Positions 16,685-24,118 of a stretch of 64,000 bases of DNA are shown piece after piece; position 1 is the first letter of the stretch, and each line of letters begins with the position of its first letter. The stretch comes from Bog-375 sp049587755. Lineage in GTDB: Bacteria; Acidobacteriota; Terriglobia; Bryobacterales; Bryobacteraceae. Below the pieces are notes generated by a model. It worked only from the letters and a program-made list of their open reading frames with translations. It made no database searches and was not told the origin of the DNA. Position numbers and translations under genes: made by a program. The DNA lies in the NCBI GenBank assembly GCA_049587755.1, contig JBAVEN010000079.1, positions 62,001 to 126,000 of the forward strand. Reading direction: 5' to 3'.

Positions 16685-16926
16685 AGACCTACAACTTTAG
16701 GATCGTGGTAGAGCCGGATGGCGAGCGCTGGCACGCCTACTGTCCGGCGCTGGTGGGGCAGGGCGGCGCCACCTGGGGTCGAACCCAACAGGAAGCTCTC
16801 AAGAACATCCAGGAAGTGGTCCAGATGGTTGTGGAGAGCCTGATGGAGCATGGCGAGGCGTCGCCGACCGAACCCGCCGATCAAGTGCACGTGTCCGGCG
16901 AGCCTCAAGTGGCAGTCGTTGTCTGA
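16681..16926 (+). CDS. hicB: HicB-family antitoxin, partner HicA truncated
   Basis: The 81-residue protein overlaps the GNAT toxin stop by four bases. Its sequence YNFRIVVEPDGERWHAYCPAL is the HicB partial RNase-H-like fold, which covers the toxin active site. HicB proteins often end in a DNA-binding domain, but here the C-terminus is only a short hydrophobic tail (EPQVAVVV), so it is a short type. The next frame starts 4 bases later with MAIDYSPLR, the start of a HicA toxin cut after 9 codons. HicB therefore has lost its local partner. Confidence 0.82.
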   Translation: MKTYNFRIVVEPDGERWHAYCPALVGQGGATWGRTQQEALKNIQEVVQMVVESLMEHGEASPTEPADQVHVSGEPQVAVVV

Positions 16927-16929
16927 GGC

Positions 16930-16956
16930 ATGGCGATCGACTATTCGCCCTTGCGC
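16930..16956 (+). pseudogene. hicA: HicA toxin start, nine codons only
   Basis: The ATG at 16930 begins MAIDYSPLR, matching the first residues of many HicA proteins (MAIDYS-x-LRS...). Homology ends at 16956, where a mosaic repeat related to 15650-15727 begins. The double-stranded RNA-binding fold and the catalytic His of HicA are missing. The position directly behind hicB is the normal order in hicBA operons. Confidence 0.65.
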
Positions 16957-17041
16957 AGAGGATGGCGATGCAGGCGCGGATCGGGAGGGCTAAGAGATTG
17001 CGAGAAAAGAACCCGGCGCTGTTCATCCTGGTGAAGGTAGG
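16957..17041 (+). repeat. Mosaic repeat, copy 3
   Basis: The segment aligns with 15650-15727: CAGAG-ATGGCGAT, then GCGGATCGGGAGGGC and a KNPALFILVKVG frame. Here the stop TGA of the other copies is TCA, so the frame runs on. It starts exactly where the HicA stub ends and lies about 60 bases before the intact MNT gene. Confidence 0.6.
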
Positions 17042-17100
17042 ATCAGAACAAAAAGCCGACCTCTTGGCCACTGCTTGTGGCAAACTGGGACTGGTGGGTA

Positions 17101-17453
17101 TGTCGAAAATCCAGATGGAAACCTTCAAACCGCCCTCTGCCGAAGACCCCGTGTTAAGCGAGGTTGTCCGTCGGCTGTCCGAGGTCTATCACCCCCTCCG
17201 AATTTACCTGTTCGGTTCGGCGGCACGCGGGGATGCTGGCCCAGACAGTGATTATGACCTGATGGTCATTCTCCCCGATGAAGCCCCACAGCATCTCCGG
17301 CGGGGGAACCCTGGATACCGCGCTCTTCGTGGAACCGGGGTAGCCGCGGACGTGCAGGTTTGGCCGGAGAGCGATTTCAATAGGCAGTTACATCTGAAGG
17401 CATCATTTCCATCCACAATCGTGCAGGAGGGGAAGCTGCTGTATGGAGCCTGA
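17101..17453 (+). CDS. MNT-type nucleotidyltransferase (antitoxin of MNT/HEPN pair)
   Basis: The protein is about 117 residues with RIYLFGSAARGDAGPDSDYDLMV, the minimal nucleotidyltransferase motif GS...DxD, and a closing LHLKASFPSTIVQEGKLLY. MNT proteins neutralise HEPN toxins; in well-studied systems they add AMP to the toxin. The ATG at 17101 follows a GGTGGGT-type purine stretch; ATG at 17116 is also possible. The stop overlaps the HEPN start by 11 bases. A decayed paralogue lies at 14782-15077. Its family could also act in other roles, but the coupled HEPN gene supports a toxin-antitoxin call. Confidence 0.88.
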
Positions 17454-17898
17454 CCCGGTCCTTGTCTCGAACACCAGGGAATGGCTCTTGCTCGCCAAGG
17501 AAGACTTGGACAATGCGCAGCACGATTTGATGGCAACTCCTCCCTTTGTGAGGGACGCTCTGTTTCACTGTCAACAAGTAGCGGAGAAGGCGATGAAAGC
17601 TCTTCTTACATGGCACGACTCAGGCTTTCGGAAAACCCACAATCTTGAGGAGTTGGGCGAACTGTGCACGCGGACAGATGGCACGCTCGCGCCAGCAGTG
17701 GAAGACGTCACGCCTTTGACGGAGTATGCAGCGAGGTTCCGATATCCCGGCGCGCCTTTGGAGCCGACCTTGCAGGAAGCGCAGGAATCAATCGAGCTTG
17801 CGCGGACATTCTTCCACACCATCCTCAAAAAGCTGCCACCTGGCATTACCAACTTCGATGATCGTTCCAAAGACGGTACTCCAGCCACACGCGTGTGA
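17443..17898 (+). CDS. HEPN-domain protein (toxin of MNT/HEPN pair)
   Basis: The 151-residue all-helical protein has WLLLAKEDLDNAQHDLM and RDALFHCQQVAEKAMKALLTWH with the following TWHDSGFRKTHNLEEL, typical of PF05168 HEPN domains. It lacks the RX4HXY pattern of the HepT type, so it belongs to the other HEPN branch; whether it cuts RNA is not certain. A conserved Arg-Lys-Thr-His segment sits where the RNase residues would be. The start lies inside the end of the MNT gene, with GGAGGGGAAG upstream. Downstream sequence is repeat-related. Confidence 0.88.
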   Translation: MEPDPVLVSNTREWLLLAKEDLDNAQHDLMATPPFVRDALFHCQQVAEKAMKALLTWHDSGFRKTHNLEELGELCTRTDGTLAPAVEDVTPLTEYAARFRYPGAPLEPTLQEAQESIELARTFFHTILKKLPPGITNFDDRSKDGTPATRV

Positions 17899-17900
17899 AT

Positions 17901-18003
17901 CAGAAGAAACTCACCTGGACACAGAGCACACCCCGAGCATAATGTGGCCCAGTACCGGACCGCGGTGAGACCGGCCCGGGCACGCCGACCCGCGTGTGAC
18001 CTC
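17901..18003. repeat. Compound repeat after the HEPN gene
   Basis: AAGAAACTCACCTGGACAC and the following CACCCCGAGCATAATG resemble 20923-20965. The segment GCACGCCGACCCGCGTGTGACC (from about 17975) is shared with 14632-14655. On the minus strand it reads GGHTRVGV, the same as the minus-strand reading of the copy near 14640. No gene is called here. Confidence 0.55.
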
Positions 18004-18069
18004 CCGATACTCTCATGTGTTGGGGTGAGCGCCGGTTCTCCCTTTCCCGGGTTGTGGGTTTGGGCAGAG

Positions 18070-18080
18070 GTGTATTACAC
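18070..18080. promoter_or_regulatory. Probable VapB operator
   Basis: GTGTA-T-TACAC is an 11-base dyad 20 bases before the AbrB-type antitoxin start. A GTAGGAG ribosome site follows, about 8 bases before the ATG. AbrB-fold antitoxins bind such dyads, so autoregulation is likely. Confidence 0.45.
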
Positions 18081-18100
18081 TTACCAGTAGGAGTATTACG

Positions 18101-18361
18101 ATGCAGATCACCAGCAAGGGACAAGTTACGATCCCTCAGGAGATCCGTAACCGGCTGGGCCTCTTGCCGCATACGAAAGTCGAGTTTGAGTTGGCCGGGG
18201 ATCACGCCCGCATTCGCAAGGCCCGGCGCCTGCCCGGTGAAAGCGTCCGCGGACGCCTGGCCCTGGAGGTCCTCCGCGGCACCGCAGACACCCGCATGAG
18301 CACGGAGGAAATCTTGGCGCTTACCCGTGGCGAAACTCGAGCTACCACACCACGCAAGTGA
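18101..18361 (+). CDS. vapB: AbrB/MazE-fold antitoxin (VapB)
   Basis: The 86-residue protein starts MQITSKGQVTIPQEIRNRLGL, the swapped-hairpin AbrB DNA-binding domain. The C-terminal part (VRGRLALEVLRGTADTRMSTEEILALTRGE) is the arm that normally blocks a PIN toxin. Its stop overlaps the next start by four bases (GTGA). It should bind its own promoter at the dyad just upstream. A good ribosome site (GTAGGAG) confirms the start. Confidence 0.92.
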   Translation: MQITSKGQVTIPQEIRNRLGLLPHTKVEFELAGDHARIRKARRLPGESVRGRLALEVLRGTADTRMSTEEILALTRGETRATTPRK

Positions 18362-18819
18362 AACAGGCTATCACCAACTTGCCGGCCCGCCTGAGCGCCT
18401 GCCGTGGCGTCCTTGTTGACAGCAATGTCCTGCTTGACGTCGCCACGAACGATTCGGCCTGGGGGGATTGGTCCGCGCGCGCACTCGCCGAAGTCGCTGA
18501 GCAGATGACCCTGATCATCAATCCGATCATCTATGCCGAGGTATCGATCGGCTATACAACCATCGAAGCTCTGGACGCGGTTCTTCCTGCAACTCTGTAT
18601 CAGCACGAACCGCTTCCCTGGGAGGCCGCGTTCCTGGCAGGAAAGAGTTTCCCGCTATACCGCCGCCGTGGAGGCTCCCGGACCTCGCCTCTGCCTGATT
18701 TCTATATTGGCGCGCATGCTGCCATCGGGCGCCTGGCGCTGCTTACCCGCGATGCCGCCCGTTATCGCAGCTATTTTCCGAAAGTCGAGATCCTCGCTCC
18801 CACAAAGCGGCGGATGTGA
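18358..18819 (+). CDS. vapC: PIN-domain toxin (VapC)
   Basis: VapC toxins are Mg-dependent RNases that cut tRNA or rRNA. The 153-residue protein has the four acidic positions of the PIN fold: Asp in VLVDSNVLLDV, Glu in INPIIYAEVSIGY, Asp in LPDFYIGAHA, and Asp in LLTRDAARY. The GTG start overlaps the vapB stop. The pair forms a complete VapBC module and is the last intact element of the island. Confidence 0.92.
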   Translation: MKQAITNLPARLSACRGVLVDSNVLLDVATNDSAWGDWSARALAEVAEQMTLIINPIIYAEVSIGYTTIEALDAVLPATLYQHEPLPWEAAFLAGKSFPLYRRRGGSRTSPLPDFYIGAHAAIGRLALLTRDAARYRSYFPKVEILAPTKRRM

Positions 18820-18871
18820 TTCGAGGGACACTTGGAGCCCGGAGGCATAGCGCCCGGACCATCGCCGCTTT

Positions 18872-19204
18872 TTACTTCCTCTTGAGGAGGAGCGCCCAGT
18901 CGTTGCTTCCGGGCGCCACAGGCGAGGTCCACGAAGATACGCTGACATTTACGGAGGGCAAACCGGTCTTCTCGCCGGTAGCTGCATTCCACCACGTGCC
19001 GCTGTAATGACCCGGTTGCGGTTGCATGGTCACAGCGCCAGCGCGGGGGAGATAGACGGCATACATCTCACCGGGCTTTGCCAGGCAGTAATTGCCTCTG
19101 TTCACCAGTTCGTCGTGAGGTTCGGTCTTCCACCAATCGAAGCTGGTAAAGAAATCGACCATGTGAGCGTACCCCTGCAACATGGTCATGGTCCGCCGCT
19201 TCAA
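18872..19204 (-). pseudogene. C-terminal remnant of an apiosidase-like (DUF4038) glycoside hydrolase
   Basis: The frame reads YAHMVDFFTSFDWWKTEPHD, then ELVNRGNYCLAKPGEMYAVYLP and GTWWNAATGEK. This is the putative collagen-binding C-terminal domain that follows the catalytic barrel in DUF4038/apiosidase-like secreted enzymes. The full enzyme would have several hundred further residues, but nothing similar is found upstream (19205-19589). The remnant ends normally at 18872 with a stop. It is probably the tail left after a deletion, since no signal peptide or catalytic part remains. Confidence 0.7.
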
Positions 19205-19589
19205 ACAGTGAGGACGCTACCACCTCAACCAAATGCGATATCCCTTCCGAATCGCAAAACGAGACCTCGCGGCACGTCTCAGGCACGATTCAAGTATAGG
19301 CGAACACAAGGCGAATACAAAAGCTACTCTCGGAAGGTTCACGTCTCCCGATTTAGTCCAGCGGGTTCCTGTCTTGGGGGAACGCGTGAGCGGACCGCGA
19401 CGCGGGCGCGCAAGACCTAGCCTATTGTAGCGGTGTCAATGTCTTCGTTAGGTACCAGTACGATAGGTACTATCCAATGGTCCGCAACTTGTTGGCTGAC
19501 AGACCACACGACAAGCTAATCTGTTAACATTTAGTGCGTGCGCATGTTAAAGCGCTGCGGTTGGCGCTGAATTTGAGGGGAGTACAACC
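19205..19589. other. Spacer upstream of the PEP-CTERM gene with dyads
   Basis: No gene is seen. Two dyads are present: GATAG-GTA-CTATC at 19462-19474, and TTAACAT (19524-19530) with ATGTTAA (19544-19550) separated by 13 bases. The first shares the GGTACTA 7-mer with 10520. The second lies 40 bases before the PEP-CTERM gene start and could be its operator. GAGGGGAG is its ribosome site. Confidence 0.45.
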
Positions 19590-20201
19590 ATGAGAAGCCT
19601 TACGCTGTTCGCGCTCTCTGTGACACTCATTGTTCCCGCTTACGCCAGTATCCTCTATACCAATATCGGTCCGAACAGCGGCACTGACGCCGGCTTTGAA
19701 ACAAACGAAGGGTATTCAGTGACCGACTCATTCACAATAACGAGTGCCGCAACGGTGACGGGTTTCGACTTTGTTTCCTGGAATTCGGTCGGGGACGTTG
19801 AACAGGCGGTCGATTGGTCCATCGGCACTACTGCTTACGCGAGCGATCTGGGCTCCGCCGACGTCAGCCTGTCTAATTCGTACATTGGACCAGCCGTTGA
19901 CGACTATCCCTACAACCTCTACACGAACACCGCCACCGGGCTCGACGTGCCGCTCGCCCCCGGTACGTACTGGTTTACGCTCGATGGTTCCGTCTCTTCC
20001 CTCGATGTCCCGGAGTACTGGGACATAAGCGGAGGTCCTTCGGACGCATACTGGAGCGGCATCAGCGGTGAGGACGTAATTTCCGAAACGTTCGATATCA
20101 CTGGCGACGTCGGTACACCGGAACCGGGTGGCCTTGGGCTACTGGGCTGCGGAATCCTGGCGCTGGCGGGCCTATTTCGCCGCAAAACCTGCCGGGTATA
20201 G
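19590..20201 (+). CDS. PEP-CTERM sorting-domain secreted protein
   Basis: The 203-residue protein has an N-terminal signal peptide (LFALSVTLIVPAYA) and a Ser/Thr/Asp-rich beta-type body. It ends with the sorting signal TPEPGGLGLLGCGILALAGLFRRK: the PEP motif, a transmembrane segment and a basic tail. Such proteins are cut by an exosortase (EpsH/XrtA type) and linked to the surface or EPS. No exosortase gene is in this window. GAGGGGAG precedes the ATG. The body does not match a known domain by eye. Confidence 0.9.
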   Translation: MRSLTLFALSVTLIVPAYASILYTNIGPNSGTDAGFETNEGYSVTDSFTITSAATVTGFDFVSWNSVGDVEQAVDWSIGTTAYASDLGSADVSLSNSYIGPAVDDYPYNLYTNTATGLDVPLAPGTYWFTLDGSVSSLDVPEYWDISGGPSDAYWSGISGEDVISETFDITGDVGTPEPGGLGLLGCGILALAGLFRRKTCRV

Positions 20202-21318
20202 TCAACCGTTATTCCGTTAGTTGACCTCGGTTGGCCCTGGATTCGCGATCAACGCCATCGCACTGAGCCGGCACGTCGTCACACCCACCGGCTGCCGAGG
20301 GGGATCTCGCTCCACTCGTAAACCATCCGGAAGGTCCGCCACGTAATATCACAGGACTTCCACCCACGCATCCTCCGTCCCCGCCACCGACAGCCGGGTT
20401 AAATCGCGGCAAAAAGACCCACGCCATAAAAGCGGCCGCCGCCGAGACAGATTGGCCCAGGGATCTGTATCGGATTTCCATTCGCATCGCGCGGCGAGTG
20501 CGGAAGACGAACTGAGAGCCAGCGGGGAGGTCCGCGTTCCAGTCTTGGTTGTCTCAGTTTGGAAGCCATTCTGGAAGCCAAACCCGTGGAAACCTGCAGT
20601 CTGCCCAGACGCAGTGACGCGAGGATTCAATGGAAATCGTTGAGCGTATAACGTGGTAGAACCTCAGAGACGGTATCCATCCCGATTCCGCGCCGTGCGG
20701 TCTCGCCCGTGGTTTGGTAGGGACCTCGGCTGTGTGGGTCGTAACAGGAATCAAATTGTGATTTGGAACAAAGCGCGCAGAAGGAAACTACCTGCGGCTC
20801 AGAGAGAATGGCGATCAGTGTTCGGAGCCCTGCTAGCAGGCGAGGATCAGGCAAAGTAGTGAAGAAATAGCGAAGATTTGGGGCGTGCAGAAAACTTCAG
20901 ATTGCTGCACAGGGCGAGTGCTCAAGAAACTCACCTGGACGCTGGTACACCTCGAGCGTAAGGCTCTGCCCATTACAGGCCGGATAGGGTCCAGCTGTGG
21001 GCAAGTAACCCAGGCCGAAAGGAAGTGGGGCGGGAAGTAGTTGACGCCGGACAGGCGGGCAGGTATATAAGAACTCGCTTCGGATGAGACGCTTCCGTGC
21101 CTCGAGAAGGTCGAGCACGCTCACGAGTGGCCGGTTTTGAGGTGTTTACCGAGGGAACTGGCCCTTTCGTGGGCTTCGCTGGGGCTGAAAAAAAACACCA
21201 CGAGGCAGTTGGGTGTATACTAGCGGCGAACCGAGGATTCCAAAATGGATATCTTGGTTTTAAGCCGAGCGGTGGTTTCCTCGGCAAGGCCCCGTTTCAC
21301 GCAGAAAGGAGACTTCTA
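20202..21318. other. Long gene-poor stretch with repeats
   Basis: No frame here has good coding character. The minus-strand frames around 20209-20630 are short, and their translation is fragmented across frames. A repeat lies at 20722-20830 (partner 15566-15660), and another at 20923-20965 (partner 17901-17945). At 21127-21155 the sequence TGGCCGGTTTTG...ACCGAGG is similar to 21630-21658. This looks like debris of accessory DNA. Confidence 0.5.
20722..20830 (+). repeat. Mosaic repeat, copy 4
   Basis: The segment contains GTGGGTCGTAACAGGAATCA, a gap-poor match to 15576-15596, and CTCAGAGAGAATGGCGATCAG, matching 15635-15656. After that it diverges from the island copies. It lies outside the toxin-antitoxin island. 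Confidence 0.55.
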
Positions 21319-21540
21319 ATGGAAAAGCATATCCTGACTTGGAGTTATTGGCTGGGTTTGCTATGTACTGTGATCGCGTTTGTTCTGCGGTTCTTGGCTG
21401 CGCTTGGGATACTGTATCCTCAGGTGGCTAAGGGTAACCGTATCGACTACGGTAGTTTCCTACATGTGGCGGCCCTGTTTTTCCTGATCGCTCTTGCCAC
21501 GGCGAGCTACATCTGGGCGCACAGCCAAAAGTCTCAGTAG
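21319..21540 (+). CDS. Small two-helix membrane protein
   Basis: The ATG at 21319 has AAAGGAG eight bases before it and begins MEKHILTWSYWLGLLCTVIAFVLRFLA, a transmembrane helix. A second follows (FLHVAALFFLIALATASYIW), with a short loop containing GNRIDYGS. The total is 73 residues. The longer frame from 21097 has no start support. No family is recognised; it could be a membrane regulator or stress protein. Confidence 0.7.
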   Translation: MEKHILTWSYWLGLLCTVIAFVLRFLAALGILYPQVAKGNRIDYGSFLHVAALFFLIALATASYIWAHSQKSQ

Positions 21541-21783
21541 TACCCTCTCCCCGCCCCGCACCGGCTCAACGCGACGCGTCGCCCGACCATCACCGCTGCC
21601 CGCTGAAGGCTTAACAGCGCGATATCACAGATGGCCGGTTTTGCGGTGATCACCGAGGCCTTTCGCGCCTCACTGAAGGTCGAAGCAGCCGCGCCGCTAA
21701 CGATCCTGGCGGGTTGAAGCGAGCCAAAGGGGTGTGAGGATGGTAGTTCAGTAGCAGGCCGGAACACCTCGGGAACGCTATCT

Positions 21784-22258
21784 TCAACGGATCTTCACAA
21801 CCGCCTCCGCCACGTTGAGCGGCACTTGCTTCAAGTCTCTGGAAGCCGCCATGCCTTGCTCCACACGGACGCGCGCGGAACCCCTCGGCGCTTCCGGCAA
21901 GACTCTGAACCGCAGCCAGGCAATCACCCCGTTGCGAATCGGCTGCTGACCTCCGATTACGATACATTTGGACCCGGAGGTGTCGCCAGTTCTTGGCCTT
22001 GCAGCACACTTCAGATCCTTGCCTGCGGCCCACGCTGCCGTGCCAAGCCATGGGCCGCCCTCCACAGGGACCAATTGAGCTGCAGGGAAAGTCGTATCCC
22101 ATTGCAGGCCAAGTGGTTCATGGCCAACTGGCGACGTGAGCGACAGTTGGATAGTTACCACTTTTCCGGCCGACGCCTTTGCGGAAGAAAGCTGAAGCTG
22201 CAGGCTCTGGCCGAACAGCACCAACTGGGGAAACAGCAGAAGCGTACATGCGCACCAT
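21784..22258 (-). CDS. Secreted cohesin-like protein with apparent start-region frameshift
   Basis: The readable part is LLLFPQLVLFGQSLQLQLSS, then SAGKVVTIQLSLTSPVGHEPLGLQWDTTFP, then IRNGVIAWLRFRVLPEAPRG and ending AEAVVKIR. The pattern of a hydrophobic leader followed by a beta-sandwich with these elements resembles cohesin-type domains. The frame has no start codon near the leader. A strong AGGAG site precedes an ATG at 22258 (reading MVRMYA), but that ATG is in another frame. A single-base change between the ATG and the leader would connect them. I annotate from 22258 with this doubt; the gene may be inactive or the base call may be wrong. Confidence 0.55.
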
Positions 22259-22582
22259 GCGCCGCTCCTACGATTTCCCGAATGGTCTTTGGGCGACGAT
22301 GTGCAACGCGCGGTTGAAACAGGCACCGCGGGCCATTCTATACGCGCTACATGGTGCATGCAACTATGCAGTGCGGTCGATGCTTCAAGAGGACGGTACG
22401 AGGGCCGTCGCAGGAGTTGGATTCGCACTCTGATTCTTCTGGGTGTCCATAGCCGTGACCTAAAGGTATGCGTGGCTGAGGTGAGGAAAGCGAGCAAGGC
22501 TGGTGATAGCGTACCGGGAGCGGACCTGGAGTTTCGTAATCATCCAGTCAGGAAATAGTCCCGAATCCGCGCCGCGGCGCGA
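22259..22582. other. Spacer with dispersed repeat copy
   Basis: The stretch holds the second copy of the repeat also found at 14484-14565. No gene is supported; several short overlapping frames run in both directions without coding bias. Confidence 0.45.
22475..22558 (+). repeat. Dispersed repeat, copy 2 (partner at 14484-14565)
   Basis: GGGAGCGGACCTGGAGTT and GTCAGGAAAT with the intervening bases match the copy at 14484-14565. The copies are about 8 kb apart and in the same orientation. Confidence 0.6.
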
Positions 22583-23296
22583 TCACAACCGGACGGCAGC
22601 CGGATCGATCGTCCGCAACGAGACTTCGCCGATCGGCGCCCGCACGGCGAGGGCGCCCACGTATGATTCCGCCGGAACAAACGCCCGTAGGCTCCACAAC
22701 GCGGGATCGTCGGCTGGTTCCTCAATGAGCTCCAGCCTGGGGATTTCACCCGCACCGCTGCTGACCGTGAAGCCGTGCAGGTCGCGGCTTAAGCCGGTCC
22801 CGGTCGCTTTCAGAAACGCTTCCTTGCGCGTCCAGATTTCAAAGAACAGGGTGGCGACCGATTCCGGCGGAGCCGACAGCACGCGCTGCGCTTCGGCGGC
22901 GGAGAAGAACTGCTTCGCCATGTTGGCAGCGTCGGGCATCGGCCGCACCTGCTCGATATCCACTCCGATGGGGGCCGCCTCCGTCAGGGCGCAAACCAGC
23001 AGCGAGCTGGTATCGGAAGCGTTGAAATGCCACGCCTGGCTGCCTTCAAGCGAAGGTTTGCCGTAAGTGGAGTATTGGAAGCGTATGGCGCGCGGATCGA
23101 CATCGATGCGCCGGGCCAGAATTAAGCGCGTCATCCCTCTCCCCAGGATGTATGCGTGGCGCAATTGGTCCAGTTTAAACCTGCCAGCCCGCTCCACTTC
23201 GTCGGCGGACAGCAACGGCAGGTACCGTCCGGCGAGTTCTGAGGCCTGTTCGAGGCCACAGATCCAGACCTCCACGCCGGGATGCATTGGGAACAT
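22583..23296 (-). CDS. 4'-phosphopantetheinyl transferase, Sfp type
   Basis: The enzyme transfers phosphopantetheine from CoA to a serine of carrier proteins. The 237-residue protein has the two signature elements: IGVDIEQVRP near residue 112 (Asp for Mg binding) and FFEIWTRKEAFLKATGTGL near 150-166 (W-x-x-KEA-x-x-K). FQYSTYGKPSLEG at the N-terminal half is also typical. The length is that of broad-range Sfp enzymes, which serve PKS and NRPS carriers. The window has an ACP (39519), a PCP (60029) and a PKS (61890), likely clients. No ribosome site is clear at 23296; 23287 is an alternative. Confidence 0.93.
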   Translation of the reverse strand: MFPMHPGVEVWICGLEQASELAGRYLPLLSADEVERAGRFKLDQLRHAYILGRGMTRLILARRIDVDPRAIRFQYSTYGKPSLEGSQAWHFNASDTSSLLVCALTEAAPIGVDIEQVRPMPDAANMAKQFFSAAEAQRVLSAPPESVATLFFEIWTRKEAFLKATGTGLSRDLHGFTVSSGAGEIPRLELIEEPADDPALWSLRAFVPAESYVGALAVRAPIGEVSLRTIDPAAVRL

Positions 23297-23433
23297 TCTA
23301 GCAAGGTGATAATACCTTAGCCATTCCTGAGAGTTGGGAACAGGCGCGAGCCGGACAGCAGCTCTCAGGCGGAGCGGACCTCTTACCGAATTTCATCGCT
23401 TCCCTAATCCGCTAGGCCTGTTACGATGAAGCC

Positions 23434-23673
23434 ATGCCGGAAGATGGCCCGCTCGACTTGGGCGACAGCATTGTATGGTTCAAATACGGCGACATTCACC
23501 GACTGGACGGCCCCGCAATCGAATGCAAGGACGGCCGGAAGGTGTGGGCGCTGAACGGCAGGGTAGTCACCGAACAACAAGTCAAAGCCCTGTACGAGGC
23601 AGACCTCAGGGAGGCCCGCGAGCTTTGTGACAGGATGTTGAAGAGCCAGGCAGCCGAGCAGCAGCGACGGTAG
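23434..23673 (+). CDS. Small acidic protein with MORN-like DGPAIE...DGRKVWALNG repeat
   Basis: The 79-residue frame reads DSIVWFKYGDIHRLDGPAIECKDGRKVWALNG, like the wHR-DGPA repeats found in small MORN-related bacterial proteins, often on phages or near toxins. The C-terminus is a charged helix (LYEADLREARELCDRML). Upstream there is no strong ribosome site, and the gene stands alone. It is probably real but of unknown role. Confidence 0.55.
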   Translation: MPEDGPLDLGDSIVWFKYGDIHRLDGPAIECKDGRKVWALNGRVVTEQQVKALYEADLREARELCDRMLKSQAAEQQRR

Positions 23674-24118
23674 ACTCTTTGACTTGCCCCGTGGATAGTC
23701 GGTTCGGTTGCGACAGGTAGCAATGATCGGGCCATTCCCGCCACCAGTGCCTACTCGACGAGCATTATTTCAGTTGTTACTAAACCATTAGGTTTCAATT
23801 TGTTAACAGGGATTCGCATCCCAATATGGGCAGTTCATCTGTGAAATCTCTCGCCGTAGTGCCGTTCGTCGTCTCACTAATTTGGAGCATGTCCGAATCG
23901 TCGGTATAGTTGCCGTGGGGGGGCCAGACGGCGGATTTCTGCCAACTAATTGAAAACAAGATAATAAGCTTGGGCGAGTATTCTGGCAGCCGGAATGCGT
24001 TTGCCCTTTCGGGACATTGGGCAGGGTCCAGCGGGATGGGGCAGGGAAGGAATGCACCTATCTCGGACTGGGACTCAAAGGGCGGTAGCTTGTGGCAAGC
24101 CTTGTTTGAAAGGCATCA
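23674..24118. other. Leader region of the EPS cluster
   Basis: The 445-base spacer precedes the NusG paralogue. It contains a short dyad AAACC-ATTA-GGTTT at 23782-23795 and an AT-rich segment near 23790-23815, which could be the cluster promoter. Such long leaders fit antitermination by NusG paralogues, which act on nascent RNA. I found no ops-like element or clear attenuator. Confidence 0.4.

Noticed and set aside
24082..24100. Possible sigma-54 promoter (TGGCAAGCCTTG) before the NusG paralogue
   Set aside because: The spacing between the GG and GC elements is two bases short.
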